This document shows, piece after piece, positions 1 through 8,527 of a stretch of 64,000 bases of DNA (position 1 is the first letter of the stretch; every line of letters starts with the position of its first letter). Location of the stretch: contig JBQDBK010000004.1 of NCBI GenBank assembly GCA_052090825.1, positions 62,001 to 126,000 on the forward strand, written 5' to 3'. Origin of the DNA: JBQDBK01 sp052090825. GTDB taxonomy: Bacteria; Bacillota; Clostridia; Tissierellales; Peptoniphilaceae. The position numbers and the translations under genes are program-made. The notes below the pieces were generated by a model. That model saw only the letters and a list, made by a program, of their open reading frames with translations, did not search any database and was not told the DNA's origin.

Positions 1-1295
1 CCCCCCATATAATTATTAAAATAATTATATGAGTTTAAATCATAGTTATCTCTCCATTCTAAAATAGGTTCTTCATATATCAACCTATCATTTGGATAGG
101 GACCATGATTCTGATAAGTTACAGCAAAAAAGAGTCTAGGCTCATTTTTTAATTCATTCCATTTTTCCATCATAATTGGATAAAGTTGATTATCATTAAT
201 AGGATAATCCCCCATATCTTTAAATGTTCTTTCTTGTTCAAAGAACTCATCAAAACCTATTCTAGGATAGACATTATTTCTATTGTAAAAACTTCCCACA
301 TAAGGATGAAAAGCGTAAGTATTATAACCATTTTCTTTGAAATATCTTACATAAGATTTAGTCTTTCTATTAAAAGGTGGATTATTTTTATAGCCAGTTA
401 AAACATTAGTCTCTGTAAGGAAAGTTCCTCCTCCAAAAGAATTAACTAATAGTCTTCCACTTACAGATTCTGCTTGTAGTTTATGAAAATATTCATATGG
501 GTCTCTTTCAAACTTAAAGTTTTCATTTTCTAGCTTAGAAAAATCCTTAAAAGATTCTAACATTACTATTACAAAGTTTATCTTTTTGTCCTCAGCTATC
601 TCTTTATCCGAGTACTTATTAAAGACTGCTTCTGCTTCATTTTTATTAAAATCTTCATATTTGTAAGGTCTTGATTGCTTTATAGAGTAGACAAAGGGAT
701 AGACAAAACCCTTTGACTGGTAAGAGTCCATTTCAAGCCACATATTAAGTCCACTCTTTGCTCCTAATGTATGATATATCTTATAATCAGATGCTAAAGT
801 CTCACTAAAGCCTATTAAAAGTGCTAAAACCACAACAGCCTTAATTATCCTGTGCTTATAATTAAACTCATATTTTCTTATAGCAAAAACTATAAGTATA
901 GTTAAAATTATTGAAGCAATTAATAAAATCCCATTTACAGACCTAAAATTCATATCATACTTTTGAGACATAGTAGCAGCTTCTCTTATTAATCCAAGGT
1001 CTCTTGCTAGTAAGGGTTCTTGTCTATAAAGTATTTTTACATAATTGACATAAGCTCCAATGTTTATAATAAGAGAACTTATTATAAAAGACATGCTTAA
1101 GGATTTGAAAATATATTTTAAAGCCAATATAAATAATAATATTAGTATGTAATTAAATAAAATTATCTTTGCTTCTACAAAAATATTTGCGATTAGACCT
1201 TCTTTATATCCATACCCACTAATAAATATGGAAGTAATTGTTAAAAACAAGGCAAATATATAAGTTATTCCCATCTTACTTTTTTTCTGTTCCAT
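1..1295 (-). CDS. LTA-synthase-like sulfatase-family membrane enzyme (3' end outside window)
   Basis: Reading the minus strand from ATG at 1295 gives about 431 open codons that run off the window edge, so the C-terminus is missing. The first ~190 residues hold about five hydrophobic segments, followed by an extracellular domain with the block FGGGTFLTETNVLTG and, later, YQNHGPY. These match the alkaline-phosphatase/sulfatase fold of LtaS-type enzymes, where the Thr of the first block would be the nucleophile. Such enzymes transfer glycerol-phosphate to cell-surface polymers; the exact substrate here cannot be told. AGGAG lies 9 nt before the ATG. The gene follows the metalloprotease gene by 12 nt and is probably cotranscribed with it. 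Confidence 0.8.
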   Translation of the reverse strand, partial: MEQKKSKMGITYIFALFLTITSIFISGYGYKEGLIANIFVEAKIILFNYILILLFILALKYIFKSLSMSFIISSLIINIGAYVNYVKILYRQEPLLARDLGLIREAATMSQKYDMNFRSVNGILLIASIILTILIVFAIRKYEFNYKHRIIKAVVVLALLIGFSETLASDYKIYHTLGAKSGLNMWLEMDSYQSKGFVYPFVYSIKQSRPYKYEDFNKNEAEAVFNKYSDKEIAEDKKINFVIVMLESFKDFSKLENENFKFERDPYEYFHKLQAESVSGRLLVNSFGGGTFLTETNVLTGYKNNPPFNRKTKSYVRYFKENGYNTYAFHPYVGSFYNRNNVYPRIGFDEFFEQERTFKDMGDYPINDNQLYPIMMEKWNELKNEPRLFFAVTYQNHGPYPNDRLIYEEPILEWRDNYDLNSYNYFNNYMG

Positions 1296-1307
1296 ATATT
1301 TCTACTC

Positions 1308-2426
1308 CTATAATTCTTTACTTGCCAAACTATCAATTAATAAAAATTTTTCTTTGGCTGCTTTTATTTGACCTATAAAAGGATAGTATTTTATGAATTT
1401 TTCAAACTTATCTTTTATTTTTTGTCCTTTTTTAAAATTTTTATTAATAAGTAATTCATGTGCATAATTTGAATAAAAAGTATTAATTAATACTTTTTCA
1501 AACTTTTTAGACATATTTTTATAGTTATTGGTCATTAAATTCTCACATTCTGATTTATTGCCTTCTAGGGCATTAATGTATATTAATTCACTTACAACTG
1601 AAATATTTTGTATTTCTGAAGATATAAGCTTCTTATTCAAAGATAAATAATATTTCTCTTTTGCTTTTTCTAAATCTTTTTTTGCTAAATAATAATCTCC
1701 TTGGATAATTGTAGGTTCAGAATATTTATAATCTTTTTCTAAAATATAAGTAAGTTCATCATTATCTAAGTCTAATATAGACTTTCCCATTAAATCTAAA
1801 TAATTAATTTTTAAACCGTATCTAATAAATTCCCTATAACCTTTATACTTTTGGAGTTTCTTTATGGTCATAGCATCATTATCAATATATTCTGAATAGG
1901 GAATTCCATTTGTTAAAGCAAGTAATAACCCTACAGAAGTAAATAAAAATGCAAAAGCCTTAAAACCATAGCTTTCTACCATAAACATTAATATTAGACT
2001 TATAAAAGAAGCTATTAGATTAAAGATTACCCCTCCGTATAGCCATAATTTATAATTATATTCTTCATAAGCCTTACCCTCAGGAAAAGATAGGGACTGA
2101 CCTAAGGTTCCTGGTATTGTAAATTTTTTTAACTTAAAATGTCCATCTTTATTCCTAATTAAAGTTAGAGATCCTAGTCTAAAGAAAATAAATTTATAGC
2201 CAGATTTTATGGCAAAGAAAAAGTGCCCCGACTCATGTATAATAACATGTAGTAAAATTATTAAAACTAAACTTAGATAGCTTAAAACTATAGTTGAAAA
2301 CTTATTTAAAGAATATTCCTTATAAAAATCACTTTTTATAAATAAGCTAGTCCACTTATTAAAAATAAGATATATGACTATTATTGTTAATAATAAAAAT
2401 AAAACTTTCTTTAAATTTTTAATAAT
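1308..2426 (-). CDS. M50-like membrane zinc metalloprotease, non-AUG start or frameshift
   Basis: The frame is open from about 2430 to the stop at 1308 (372 codons from ATT at 2426). Residues near 70 read HESGH, an HExxH zinc site inside a hydrophobic helix. After further membrane segments comes NGIPYSEYIDND, resembling the NxxPxxxxDG motif that supplies the third ligand in site-2-protease-like enzymes. The last ~200 residues are Lys/Glu-rich helices of repeat-like character. No ATG, GTG or TTG precedes the zinc motif in this frame; the first ATG is at 1988, well after it. AAAGGA sits 6 nt before ATT 2426. A GTG at 2432 would be in frame if the A-run just after it had six A instead of five. 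Either a rare ATT start or a frameshift (real or assembly) is needed. The substrate is unknown. Confidence 0.7.
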   Translation of the reverse strand: MIKNLKKVLFLLLTIIVIYLIFNKWTSLFIKSDFYKEYSLNKFSTIVLSYLSLVLIILLHVIIHESGHFFFAIKSGYKFIFFRLGSLTLIRNKDGHFKLKKFTIPGTLGQSLSFPEGKAYEEYNYKLWLYGGVIFNLIASFISLILMFMVESYGFKAFAFLFTSVGLLLALTNGIPYSEYIDNDAMTIKKLQKYKGYREFIRYGLKINYLDLMGKSILDLDNDELTYILEKDYKYSEPTIIQGDYYLAKKDLEKAKEKYYLSLNKKLISSEIQNISVVSELIYINALEGNKSECENLMTNNYKNMSKKFEKVLINTFYSNYAHELLINKNFKKGQKIKDKFEKFIKYYPFIGQIKAAKEKFLLIDSLASKEL

Positions 2427-2508
2427 TTCACTTCCTTTCTTCGTTAATTAATTTATATAAAAATATTATATATTTTACCATAATTATACATAGAATGTAA
2501 AAAGAGAC

Positions 2509-2537
2509 TTGACTAATATTAAAATAAAGTATACAAT
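2509..2537 (+). promoter_or_regulatory. Promoter of the riboflavin operon
   Basis: TTGACT (2509-2514) and TACAAT (2532-2537) are 17 bp apart and lie just before the FMN riboswitch. They fit a sigma-A-type promoter. Confidence 0.6.
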
Positions 2538-2556
2538 TTTCTTAATTAAATACTAA

Positions 2557-2661
2557 TCTTCAGGGCAGGGTGTAATTCCCTACCGGTGGTATAGCCCACG
2601 AGCCGAAAGGTTGATTTGGTGAAATTCCAAAGCCGACAGTATAGTCTGGATGGTAGAAGAT
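2557..2661 (+). promoter_or_regulatory. FMN riboswitch (RFN element)
   Basis: The conserved RFN blocks appear in order: AGGGCAGGGTG, ATTCCCTACCGG, AGCCCACGAGCC, TTGGTGAAATTCCAAAGCC, GACAGTATAGTCTGGATGG and AGAAGAT. P1 can form from TCTTC (2557-2561) and GAAGA (2656-2660). It stands before ribD, so FMN binding should shut off the riboflavin operon. Two hairpins follow before the ribD start. Confidence 0.96.
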
Positions 2662-2676
2662 ATTTTTTATTTAGCT

Positions 2677-2706
2677 CTGAAATGTTAATTCATTTCAGTT
2701 TTTTTA
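2677..2706 (+). terminator. Riboswitch-controlled terminator
   Basis: CTGAAATG-TTAATT-CATTTCAG is followed by a run of seven T. It lies 16 nt after the RFN element, the usual place for the FMN-dependent terminator. Confidence 0.85.
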
Positions 2707-2718
2707 TTTGATTTAGCT

Positions 2719-2746
2719 AGCCCTGAATATATTCAGGGCTATTTTT
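2719..2746 (+). promoter_or_regulatory. Second hairpin between riboswitch terminator and ribD
   Basis: A perfect 22-nt inverted repeat, AGCCCTGAATA/TATTCAGGGCT (2719-2740), is followed by ATTTTTTATT and then the GGAGG ribosome site at 2751-2755. Its 5' arm GCCCTGAA (2720-2727) is also complementary to TTCAGGGC at 2559-2566, the 5' edge of the RFN element. It could be a second terminator, or part of a switch with alternative pairing. Confidence 0.6.
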
Positions 2747-2763
2747 TATTGGAGGTTTTTCTT

Positions 2764-3846
2764 TTGAAAGATAAAGACTATATGAAAATGGTAATTGAAC
2801 TTGCAAAAAATGGTATGGGGTTTGTTTCTCCTAACCCCTTAGTTGGAGCCATAATTGTAAAAAATGGAAAGATTATTTCTAAGGGTTACCACAAAAGATA
2901 TGGGCATGTACACGCAGAGGTAGATGCTATAAATAAGGCCAGTGAGTCTCTAAAAGGAGCAAGCCTTTATGTTAACCTTGAACCTTGTTCCCACTACGGA
3001 TCTCAACCCCCTTGTAGCAAAAGAATTATAGAGGAAGGTATATCTAAGGTAATTATAGGCTGCCAAGACCCTAATCCATTGGTTTCAGGAAAAGGAATTA
3101 AAGAATTAAAAGATAATAATGTAGAAGTTGTAAGCGGAGTTTTAGAAGAAGAATGTCTTGAATTAAATAAAATCTTTTTTCACTATATTACACATAAAAG
3201 ACCTTATGTAGCTCTTAAATATGCCATGAGCCTAGACGGAAAAATAGCTTGTTACACTGGGGACTCTAAATGGATAAGTTCAGAAGTATCCAGAAAACAT
3301 TCTCATGGATTAAGGCATAGATATAAGGCTATTATGGTAGGCATTGGAACTGTTTTAAGTGATGATCCCATGCTAAATTCTAGAATTGAAAATAGTCAAG
3401 ATCCCATTAGAATAATTTGCGATTCTAAACTTAGAACACCTCTTGATTCTAAAATAGTAAAAAGTGCCAAAGATATTAAGACTATAATTGCAACTACTGT
3501 TAAAGATACAAATTCTTATAAAGCTTACATTGACAAATCGTGTGAGATTTTACCTATAAGAGAAAAAAATAAGAAACTTGACTTAAATGACCTTATGTAT
3601 AAGTTAGGCCAATTAAAAATAGACAGTTTACTTGTTGAAGGTGGTTCTAGTTTAAATGGATCTTTGCTTGAAGAAAAACTTATTAATAAAGTATATGCCT
3701 ACATAGGCCCCAAATTAATTGGTGGAAGTAAGGCGAAAAATCCTATAGGAGGCCTTGGCATGGCTACTATTGAAGAAGCTTTAACTTTAAAAAATATGAA
3801 AATTACAAATTTAGCTTGTGATTTTTTAATAGAAGGGGAGGTCTAG
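2764..3846 (+). CDS. ribD: Bifunctional riboflavin deaminase/reductase RibD
   Basis: This enzyme carries out steps two and three of riboflavin synthesis, deaminating the pyrimidine product of GTP cyclohydrolase II and then reducing its ribosyl side chain. The N-terminal deaminase has the zinc site HAE (H50-E52) and LEPCSHYGSQPPC (about 72-84). The C-terminal half, from about residue 145 (RPYVALKYAMSLDGKIA), is the NADPH-dependent reductase with LLVEGGSSLNGSLL. I chose TTG at 2764: GGAGG lies 8 nt upstream, whereas TTG at 2749 overlaps the ribosome site itself and the ATG at 2782 is too far away. Length 360 aa is normal. It is first in the FMN-controlled operon. Confidence 0.95.
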   Translation: MKDKDYMKMVIELAKNGMGFVSPNPLVGAIIVKNGKIISKGYHKRYGHVHAEVDAINKASESLKGASLYVNLEPCSHYGSQPPCSKRIIEEGISKVIIGCQDPNPLVSGKGIKELKDNNVEVVSGVLEEECLELNKIFFHYITHKRPYVALKYAMSLDGKIACYTGDSKWISSEVSRKHSHGLRHRYKAIMVGIGTVLSDDPMLNSRIENSQDPIRIICDSKLRTPLDSKIVKSAKDIKTIIATTVKDTNSYKAYIDKSCEILPIREKNKKLDLNDLMYKLGQLKIDSLLVEGGSSLNGSLLEEKLINKVYAYIGPKLIGGSKAKNPIGGLGMATIEEALTLKNMKITNLACDFLIEGEV

Positions 3847-3847
3847 T

Positions 3848-4489
3848 ATGTTTACAGGTATTGTAGAAGAGCTTGGGGAAATTAAGTCAATAAAAAAATC
3901 AACCCATTCTTGCCAATTTGAAATTGAAGCAAATTTAATTCTAAGAGATTTAAAAATTGGAGATAGCATTTGTGTAAATGGTATTTGTTTAACGGTTACT
4001 GAATTTTCCAATACTTCCTTTAAAGCTGACATTATGCATGAAACTTTAAATAGGTCAGCCCTATCAAAATTAAAAATTGGTCAAAAAATAAATTTAGAGA
4101 GAGCCATGCCAATGAATGGTAGATTTGGAGGCCATATTGTTAGCGGGCATGTGGATGGAGTGGGTAAAATTATTGAAAAATATAAAGATGATACTGCCCT
4201 TTGGTTTAGGATTTCCACTAGTGAGAATATTTTAAAATACATTATTTTAAAGGGATCCATAACAATTGATGGCATAAGCCTTACTGTGGCAGACCTAGAC
4301 CAAGTGAGTTTTAAAGTATCTTGTATCCCCCACACAATAAAGTCTACCAGTCTTAATTTTAAAATACTTGGAGATGAAGTAAATTTAGAAAATGACCTTA
4401 TTGGAAAATATATAGAAAAATTTTTAAATTTTAAAAGTGAAAATAAAAGTAAAATTACTAGAGAATTTTTAAGCTTAAATGGCTATTAA
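3848..4489 (+). CDS. ribE: Riboflavin synthase alpha chain RibE
   Basis: The protein dismutates two 6,7-dimethyl-8-ribityllumazine molecules into riboflavin and the pyrimidine. It shows the tandem lumazine-binding domains: MFTGIVEELG at the start of the first, and GGHIVSGHVDGVG opening the second at about residue 95. It begins 2 nt after ribD, with GGGGAGG just inside the ribD end, so the genes are translationally close. At 213 aa it is of normal size, with a short Lys/Ser-rich tail. Confidence 0.95.
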   Translation: MFTGIVEELGEIKSIKKSTHSCQFEIEANLILRDLKIGDSICVNGICLTVTEFSNTSFKADIMHETLNRSALSKLKIGQKINLERAMPMNGRFGGHIVSGHVDGVGKIIEKYKDDTALWFRISTSENILKYIILKGSITIDGISLTVADLDQVSFKVSCIPHTIKSTSLNFKILGDEVNLENDLIGKYIEKFLNFKSENKSKITREFLSLNGY

Positions 4490-4498
4490 GGAGGAAAT

Positions 4499-5698
4499 AT
4501 GTTTAGATTTAACACCATTGAAGAAGTTGTTGAAGATTTAAAAGAAGGAAAAATTATTCTTGTTACAGACGATGAAGATAGGGAAAATGAGGGGGACTTT
4601 ATTTGTGCAGCTGAGTTTGCTACAAAAGAGAATGTCAACTTTATGGCTAGTTACGGTAAGGGCCTAATATGTATGCCTATGAGCAAAAAATATATTACAA
4701 AATTAGCCATACCTCAAATGGTAAATCAAAATACCGATAATCATGAAACTGCCTTTACAGTTTCCATAGACCACATTGACACCACCACAGGTATATCAGC
4801 CTATGAAAGGTCTCTTACAGCTATGAAATGTGTTGATGAAAATTCTAAACCTGAAGACTTTAGAAGACCCGGCCATATGTTTCCACTTCTTGCTAAGGAT
4901 AATGGAGTACTTGAAAGAAATGGCCATACTGAAGCAACTGTTGATCTTATGAAAATAGCTGGTTTAAAAGAATGTGGCCTTTGTTGTGAAATTATGAACG
5001 ATGATGGAAATATGATGCGTACAAAAGACCTAATTAAACTAGCAGAAAAATTTAATATAAAATTTACTACAATTAAAGCACTTCAAAATTATAGAAAAAA
5101 ACATGACAAACTTGTAAAAAGAGTAACAAAGGTTAATATGCCAACTAAATATGGTGATTTTAAAGCTTATGGATATGTTAATAAACTTAATGGAGAACAC
5201 CATGTTGCCCTAGTTAAGGGAGAAATAGGGGATGGAGAAAATTTACTTGTCAGAGTCCACTCAGAATGTTTAACTGGTGATACCTTTGGGTCTCTACGCT
5301 GCGACTGTGGAGAACAATTTGCCTCTGCCATGTCTCAAATAGCAAAAGAAGGAAGAGGTGTACTTTTGTATATGAGACAAGAAGGGCGTGGCATTGGACT
5401 TATTAACAAACTACGTGCCTATGAACTTCAAGATAAAGGCATGGATACCCTAGAGGCAAATATAGCTCTTGGGTTTGATGGCGATTTAAGAGAATACTAT
5501 ATAGGTGCACAAATCCTAAAAGATTTAGGCCTTAAAAGTATGCGATTACTTACTAATAATCCAGATAAAATCTATCAACTTCAAGATTTTGGCATGGAAA
5601 TCTTAAAAAGAATTCCTATTGAAATGAAAGCACATGATAAGGATAAATTTTATTTAAAAACAAAACAAGAAAAAATGGGACATTTATTAAATATATAG
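4499..5698 (+). CDS. ribBA: Fused DHBP synthase / GTP cyclohydrolase II RibBA
   Basis: Both entry points of the pathway are in one 399-aa chain. Residues ~1-200 are DHBP synthase, with DDEDRENEGDF binding ribulose 5-phosphate and metal, and NGHTEATVDL. Residues ~205-399 are GTP cyclohydrolase II, with the zinc cysteines in SECLTGDTFGSLRCDCGEQ and the nucleotide-binding block RQEGRGIGL. AAGGAGG lies just before the ATG. It is third in the operon, 9 nt after ribE. Confidence 0.96.
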   Translation: MFRFNTIEEVVEDLKEGKIILVTDDEDRENEGDFICAAEFATKENVNFMASYGKGLICMPMSKKYITKLAIPQMVNQNTDNHETAFTVSIDHIDTTTGISAYERSLTAMKCVDENSKPEDFRRPGHMFPLLAKDNGVLERNGHTEATVDLMKIAGLKECGLCCEIMNDDGNMMRTKDLIKLAEKFNIKFTTIKALQNYRKKHDKLVKRVTKVNMPTKYGDFKAYGYVNKLNGEHHVALVKGEIGDGENLLVRVHSECLTGDTFGSLRCDCGEQFASAMSQIAKEGRGVLLYMRQEGRGIGLINKLRAYELQDKGMDTLEANIALGFDGDLREYYIGAQILKDLGLKSMRLLTNNPDKIYQLQDFGMEILKRIPIEMKAHDKDKFYLKTKQEKMGHLLNI

Positions 5699-5708
5699 GA
5701 GGTTTAAA

Positions 5709-6176
5709 ATGAAAGTATTCGAAGGTAATTTAGTTTCAAAAAATATTAAAGTGGGTATAATTGTTGCGAGATTCAATGAATTTATAACATCAAAATTATT
5801 GTCTGGAGCTATTGATGGACTTGTCCGTCATGAAGTAAATAAAGACGATATTGATGTTTTTTGGGTACCAGGAGCCTTTGAAATTCCCTTAATTGCTTCC
5901 AAATTAACTAAGTCTAAAAAATATGATGCAGTTATAGCTCTAGGAGCTGTTATTAGAGGATCTACAAGTCATTATGACTATGTATGTAGCGAGGTTTCAA
6001 AGGGAATAGCAAATGTTAGTTTAAAAAGTGACATTCCTGTATCCTTTGGCGTTTTAACTACTGAAAATATAGAACAAGCTATTGAAAGAGCTGGTTCAAA
6101 AGTTGGAAATAAAGGCTATGAGTGTGCTCTTTCAACAATAGAAATGGTAAACTTAATTAAGGAGATTGAAAAATAA
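5709..6176 (+). CDS. ribH: Lumazine synthase RibH
   Basis: It condenses the pyrimidine intermediate with dihydroxybutanone phosphate to form lumazine, usually as an icosahedral 60-mer. Diagnostic blocks are VPGAFEIPL and GAVIRGSTSHYDYV, the latter including the phosphate-binding and catalytic His region. Length 155 aa is typical. AGGAGG precedes the ATG by 7 nt. Its last base overlaps the start of the next gene, a phosphatase-like HAD protein. Confidence 0.96.
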   Translation: MKVFEGNLVSKNIKVGIIVARFNEFITSKLLSGAIDGLVRHEVNKDDIDVFWVPGAFEIPLIASKLTKSKKYDAVIALGAVIRGSTSHYDYVCSEVSKGIANVSLKSDIPVSFGVLTTENIEQAIERAGSKVGNKGYECALSTIEMVNLIKEIEK

Positions 6177-6832
6177 TGGCGAATTTGATTTTTGATTACG
6201 ATGGAACTATTCACGATACAATGAAAATATACAAAGATGCATTTCTAAAAGGATATGATTATCTAGTCAGTGAAAATATTCTACCTGTCAAAAATTTTAA
6301 AGATTCAGAAATAAGTAAATGGTTAGGTTATAACAAGGAAGAAATGTGGGAAAGTTTTGCTCCAGAAATCGCTGATAGTTATAAAAAACAAGCTGGACAA
6401 ATGATAGCTGATAAAATGATCGATAATATTTCAGACAATAAGGCTGAGTTATATGATGGAGTGGAAGACTTGTTGATCAAATTAAAAAAAGATGGCCACA
6501 AGTTAATTTTATTAACTAATAGTAATACAAGATATCTAGAAAGAAATAGGGAATACTTTAACTTAGATAGGTTTTTTGATGATTATTATTGGGCTGAAAA
6601 ATATAATTACATTCCAAAACCTGAAATATTTAAAGATATAAAAGAAAAATATAAGGACGATTTCATTATGATTGGGGATAGGTTCCATGATATGGAAGTT
6701 GCAAAAGTCCACAATCTTAGGTCAATAGGCTGTGCTTATGGTTTTGCTGATGAAGAAGAACTATCAGAAGCAGATGAAATAGCAAAGAGCCCTTCTGAAA
6801 TCTATGATTTAGTAAATAAACTTATAAAATAA
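6176..6832 (+). CDS. HAD-superfamily phosphatase in the riboflavin operon
   Basis: HAD motifs are complete: DYDGT (motif 1, residues 7-11), LLTNSN (motif 2), KPEIF with its conserved Lys (motif 3), and MIGDRFHDM (motif 4). The ~75-residue cap between motifs 1 and 2 is helical. The start codon overlaps the ribH stop (TAATG), so the two are translationally coupled. The dephosphorylation of 5-amino-6-(5-phosphoribitylamino)uracil is done by HAD phosphatases in known bacteria, and no other gene for it lies in the operon. I therefore infer that role. A phosphoglycolate-phosphatase-like general activity is the alternative. Confidence 0.85.
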   Translation: MANLIFDYDGTIHDTMKIYKDAFLKGYDYLVSENILPVKNFKDSEISKWLGYNKEEMWESFAPEIADSYKKQAGQMIADKMIDNISDNKAELYDGVEDLLIKLKKDGHKLILLTNSNTRYLERNREYFNLDRFFDDYYWAEKYNYIPKPEIFKDIKEKYKDDFIMIGDRFHDMEVAKVHNLRSIGCAYGFADEEELSEADEIAKSPSEIYDLVNKLIK

Positions 6833-6845
6833 TTAAAAACTCGTA

Positions 6846-6885
6846 AAATAAAAAACTCGGTTTTTTAACCGAGTTTTTTATTTTT
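6846..6885 (+). terminator. Riboflavin operon terminator
   Basis: AAAAACTCGGTT-TTTT-AACCGAGTTTTTT forms a strong stem with a T-run, 14 nt after the HAD gene. Confidence 0.9.
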
Positions 6886-6950
6886 TAATATATATCTATA
6901 ATATTTTGAAAAAATGAAAAAAATGTATATAATAAGAAAGAGGTGAGCAA

Positions 6951-7586
6951 ATGTTTGAATTAAAAAATATAAATTACAAAAATATTTTAAATATAGACCA
7001 ATTAAAATTTTATAAAAATAAAGTAAACGTTATTTTAGGTGAAAGTGGAAGTGGTAAATCTACACTCTTAAAATTATTAAATAAGCTAATCTCACCTGAT
7101 TCTGGTCAAATACTTTACAAGGGAAAAGACTTATCCAAGATAGATTCTATAAAACTAAGAAAAGAAGTAACTATGCTTTCCCAAAATCACTTAAACTTGC
7201 CGGGTAGTATTAAAGATAATTTAAATATAGCCCTTCAATTTTCTGACAAGACCCCTTTAAGTGATCAGGATATGATACAAATCCTAAAAAGAGTTAATTT
7301 ACATAAAGACATTAATATGGACTCTTCAAAACTTTCAGGAGGAGAAAAACAACGCCTTGCCTTAGCAAGAATTATGGCCCTTGACAGCCAAGTAGTCTTA
7401 TTAGATGAACCTACCTCTGCTCTAGACTTGGAAAATGAGGAAGAGATTATATCTGATATAGTAAACTACTCAAAAGAAAATAATAAAACTCTGATTATGG
7501 TTACCCACTCAAAAAATATATCTGAAAACTTTGGAGACCATATAGTTGTCCTTAAAAATGGAAGATTAAAGGAGGTCATTAAATGA
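6951..7586 (+). CDS. ABC transporter ATPase, FetA/YbbL-like
   Basis: A 211-aa stand-alone ATPase with Walker A GESGSGKST (about residues 30-38), signature LSGGEKQR, Walker B VVLLDEPTSALD and an H-loop in MVTHSKN. It overlaps the next gene, a UPF0014/FetB-type permease, by 4 nt. FetAB in Escherichia coli is a proposed iron exporter against oxidative stress; that assignment is carried over by family and gene pairing. AAGAGGTGA lies 6 nt before the ATG. Confidence 0.85.
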   Translation: MFELKNINYKNILNIDQLKFYKNKVNVILGESGSGKSTLLKLLNKLISPDSGQILYKGKDLSKIDSIKLRKEVTMLSQNHLNLPGSIKDNLNIALQFSDKTPLSDQDMIQILKRVNLHKDINMDSSKLSGGEKQRLALARIMALDSQVVLLDEPTSALDLENEEEIISDIVNYSKENNKTLIMVTHSKNISENFGDHIVVLKNGRLKEVIK

Positions 7587-8371
7587 ATGGAGTAATTAAA
7601 TTAAGCCTAGTCCAAATGTCACTGGCCTATGTATTTGTTTTAATCTTACTTTTTATAGTTAAAAAAAGAGGGATTTCAAGAGAAAAGGAAATAATAATAT
7701 CTTCAATTAGAATGACACTACAATTAGTCCTAACTGGTTACCTCCTAGTCTTCCTCTTTAAAAATCCGTCCCCTATTTTTACAATCTTAGTTCTTATAGC
7801 CATGGAATTATTTGCCATTTATACAATAATAAATAGGGTTAAAAGTAAAATATCCAAAAAACAAAAGAGAATTATAGCAATATCAATTTCTTCTGCAACA
7901 GTTTCAACTCTTCTATACTTTTTATTAGTTGTAATTAGAATAAGCCCTTGGTATGACCCGCAATATTTTATTCCCCTAGCAGGTATGCTTATTGGAAATT
8001 CTATGACTGGAATATCTCTAGGAGTTAATATTTTAAATTCTGATATGAAAGCCAAAAAGGATCTTATTGAAGAGTATTTAATTATTGGAGCAAGTCCTAA
8101 AGAGGCTACTAAAGATATTTTAGACCATGCCTTTGACTCAGCTATTCTTCCTACCATAAACTCCATGCTTGGTATGGGTATAGTCTTCTTGCCAGGTATG
8201 ATGACAGGACAAATACTCTCTGGCATATCTCCAATAACAGCAATAGAATATCAAATTGCCATTATGCTTGGAATACTTGGTTCTGTATCAATTTCAGTAA
8301 TTATATTTATCGAACTAGCCTATAAAAGTTTCTTCAATCAAGATGCCCAGCTTGTTTTCGAAGAAGACTAA
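7583..8371 (+). CDS. ABC transporter permease, FetB/UPF0014 family
   Basis: A 262-aa integral membrane protein with about seven hydrophobic segments. The block IRMTLQLVLTGYLL near the N-terminus and LPGMMTGQILSGISPITAIEYQI near the C-terminus are typical of UPF0014 (FetB/YbbM) permeases. It overlaps the ATPase gene, and GGAGG lies 8 nt before the ATG, so the two proteins should be made together. Likely role: export of iron or another metal, inferred from the family. A rho-independent terminator follows. Confidence 0.87.
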   Translation: MNGVIKLSLVQMSLAYVFVLILLFIVKKRGISREKEIIISSIRMTLQLVLTGYLLVFLFKNPSPIFTILVLIAMELFAIYTIINRVKSKISKKQKRIIAISISSATVSTLLYFLLVVIRISPWYDPQYFIPLAGMLIGNSMTGISLGVNILNSDMKAKKDLIEEYLIIGASPKEATKDILDHAFDSAILPTINSMLGMGIVFLPGMMTGQILSGISPITAIEYQIAIMLGILGSVSISVIIFIELAYKSFFNQDAQLVFEED

Positions 8372-8381
8372 ATATTAAACT

Positions 8382-8426
8382 AAAAAAACTTCTAGGGAGC
8401 AGATTTACTTCCTAGAAGTTTTTTTT
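8382..8426 (+). terminator. fetAB-like operon terminator
   Basis: AAAAAACTTCTAGG and CCTAGAAGTTTTTT pair around a 14-nt loop and are followed by a T-run. Confidence 0.88.
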
Positions 8427-8527
8427 ATTTATATGTAAAATTTAATTATAAGTCAGATGAGTTTACCAATAAACTTATAAGCCTCAAAAACTTAAATTAA
8501 TAAAAAAAGAAACTCTCAAAATTATCT

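Noticed and set aside
186..401. A 71-codon plus-strand frame
   Set aside because: It lies antisense inside the conserved LTA-synthase-like gene and has no ribosome site.
3826..4335. Minus-strand frames inside ribE
   Set aside because: Shadows of the conserved ribE gene with no ribosome site.
8498..8522. AACTCTCAAA near 8511 as a further solo CRISPR repeat
   Set aside because: Only nine to ten bases agree and the rest cannot be aligned without large gaps; likely chance in AT-rich DNA.
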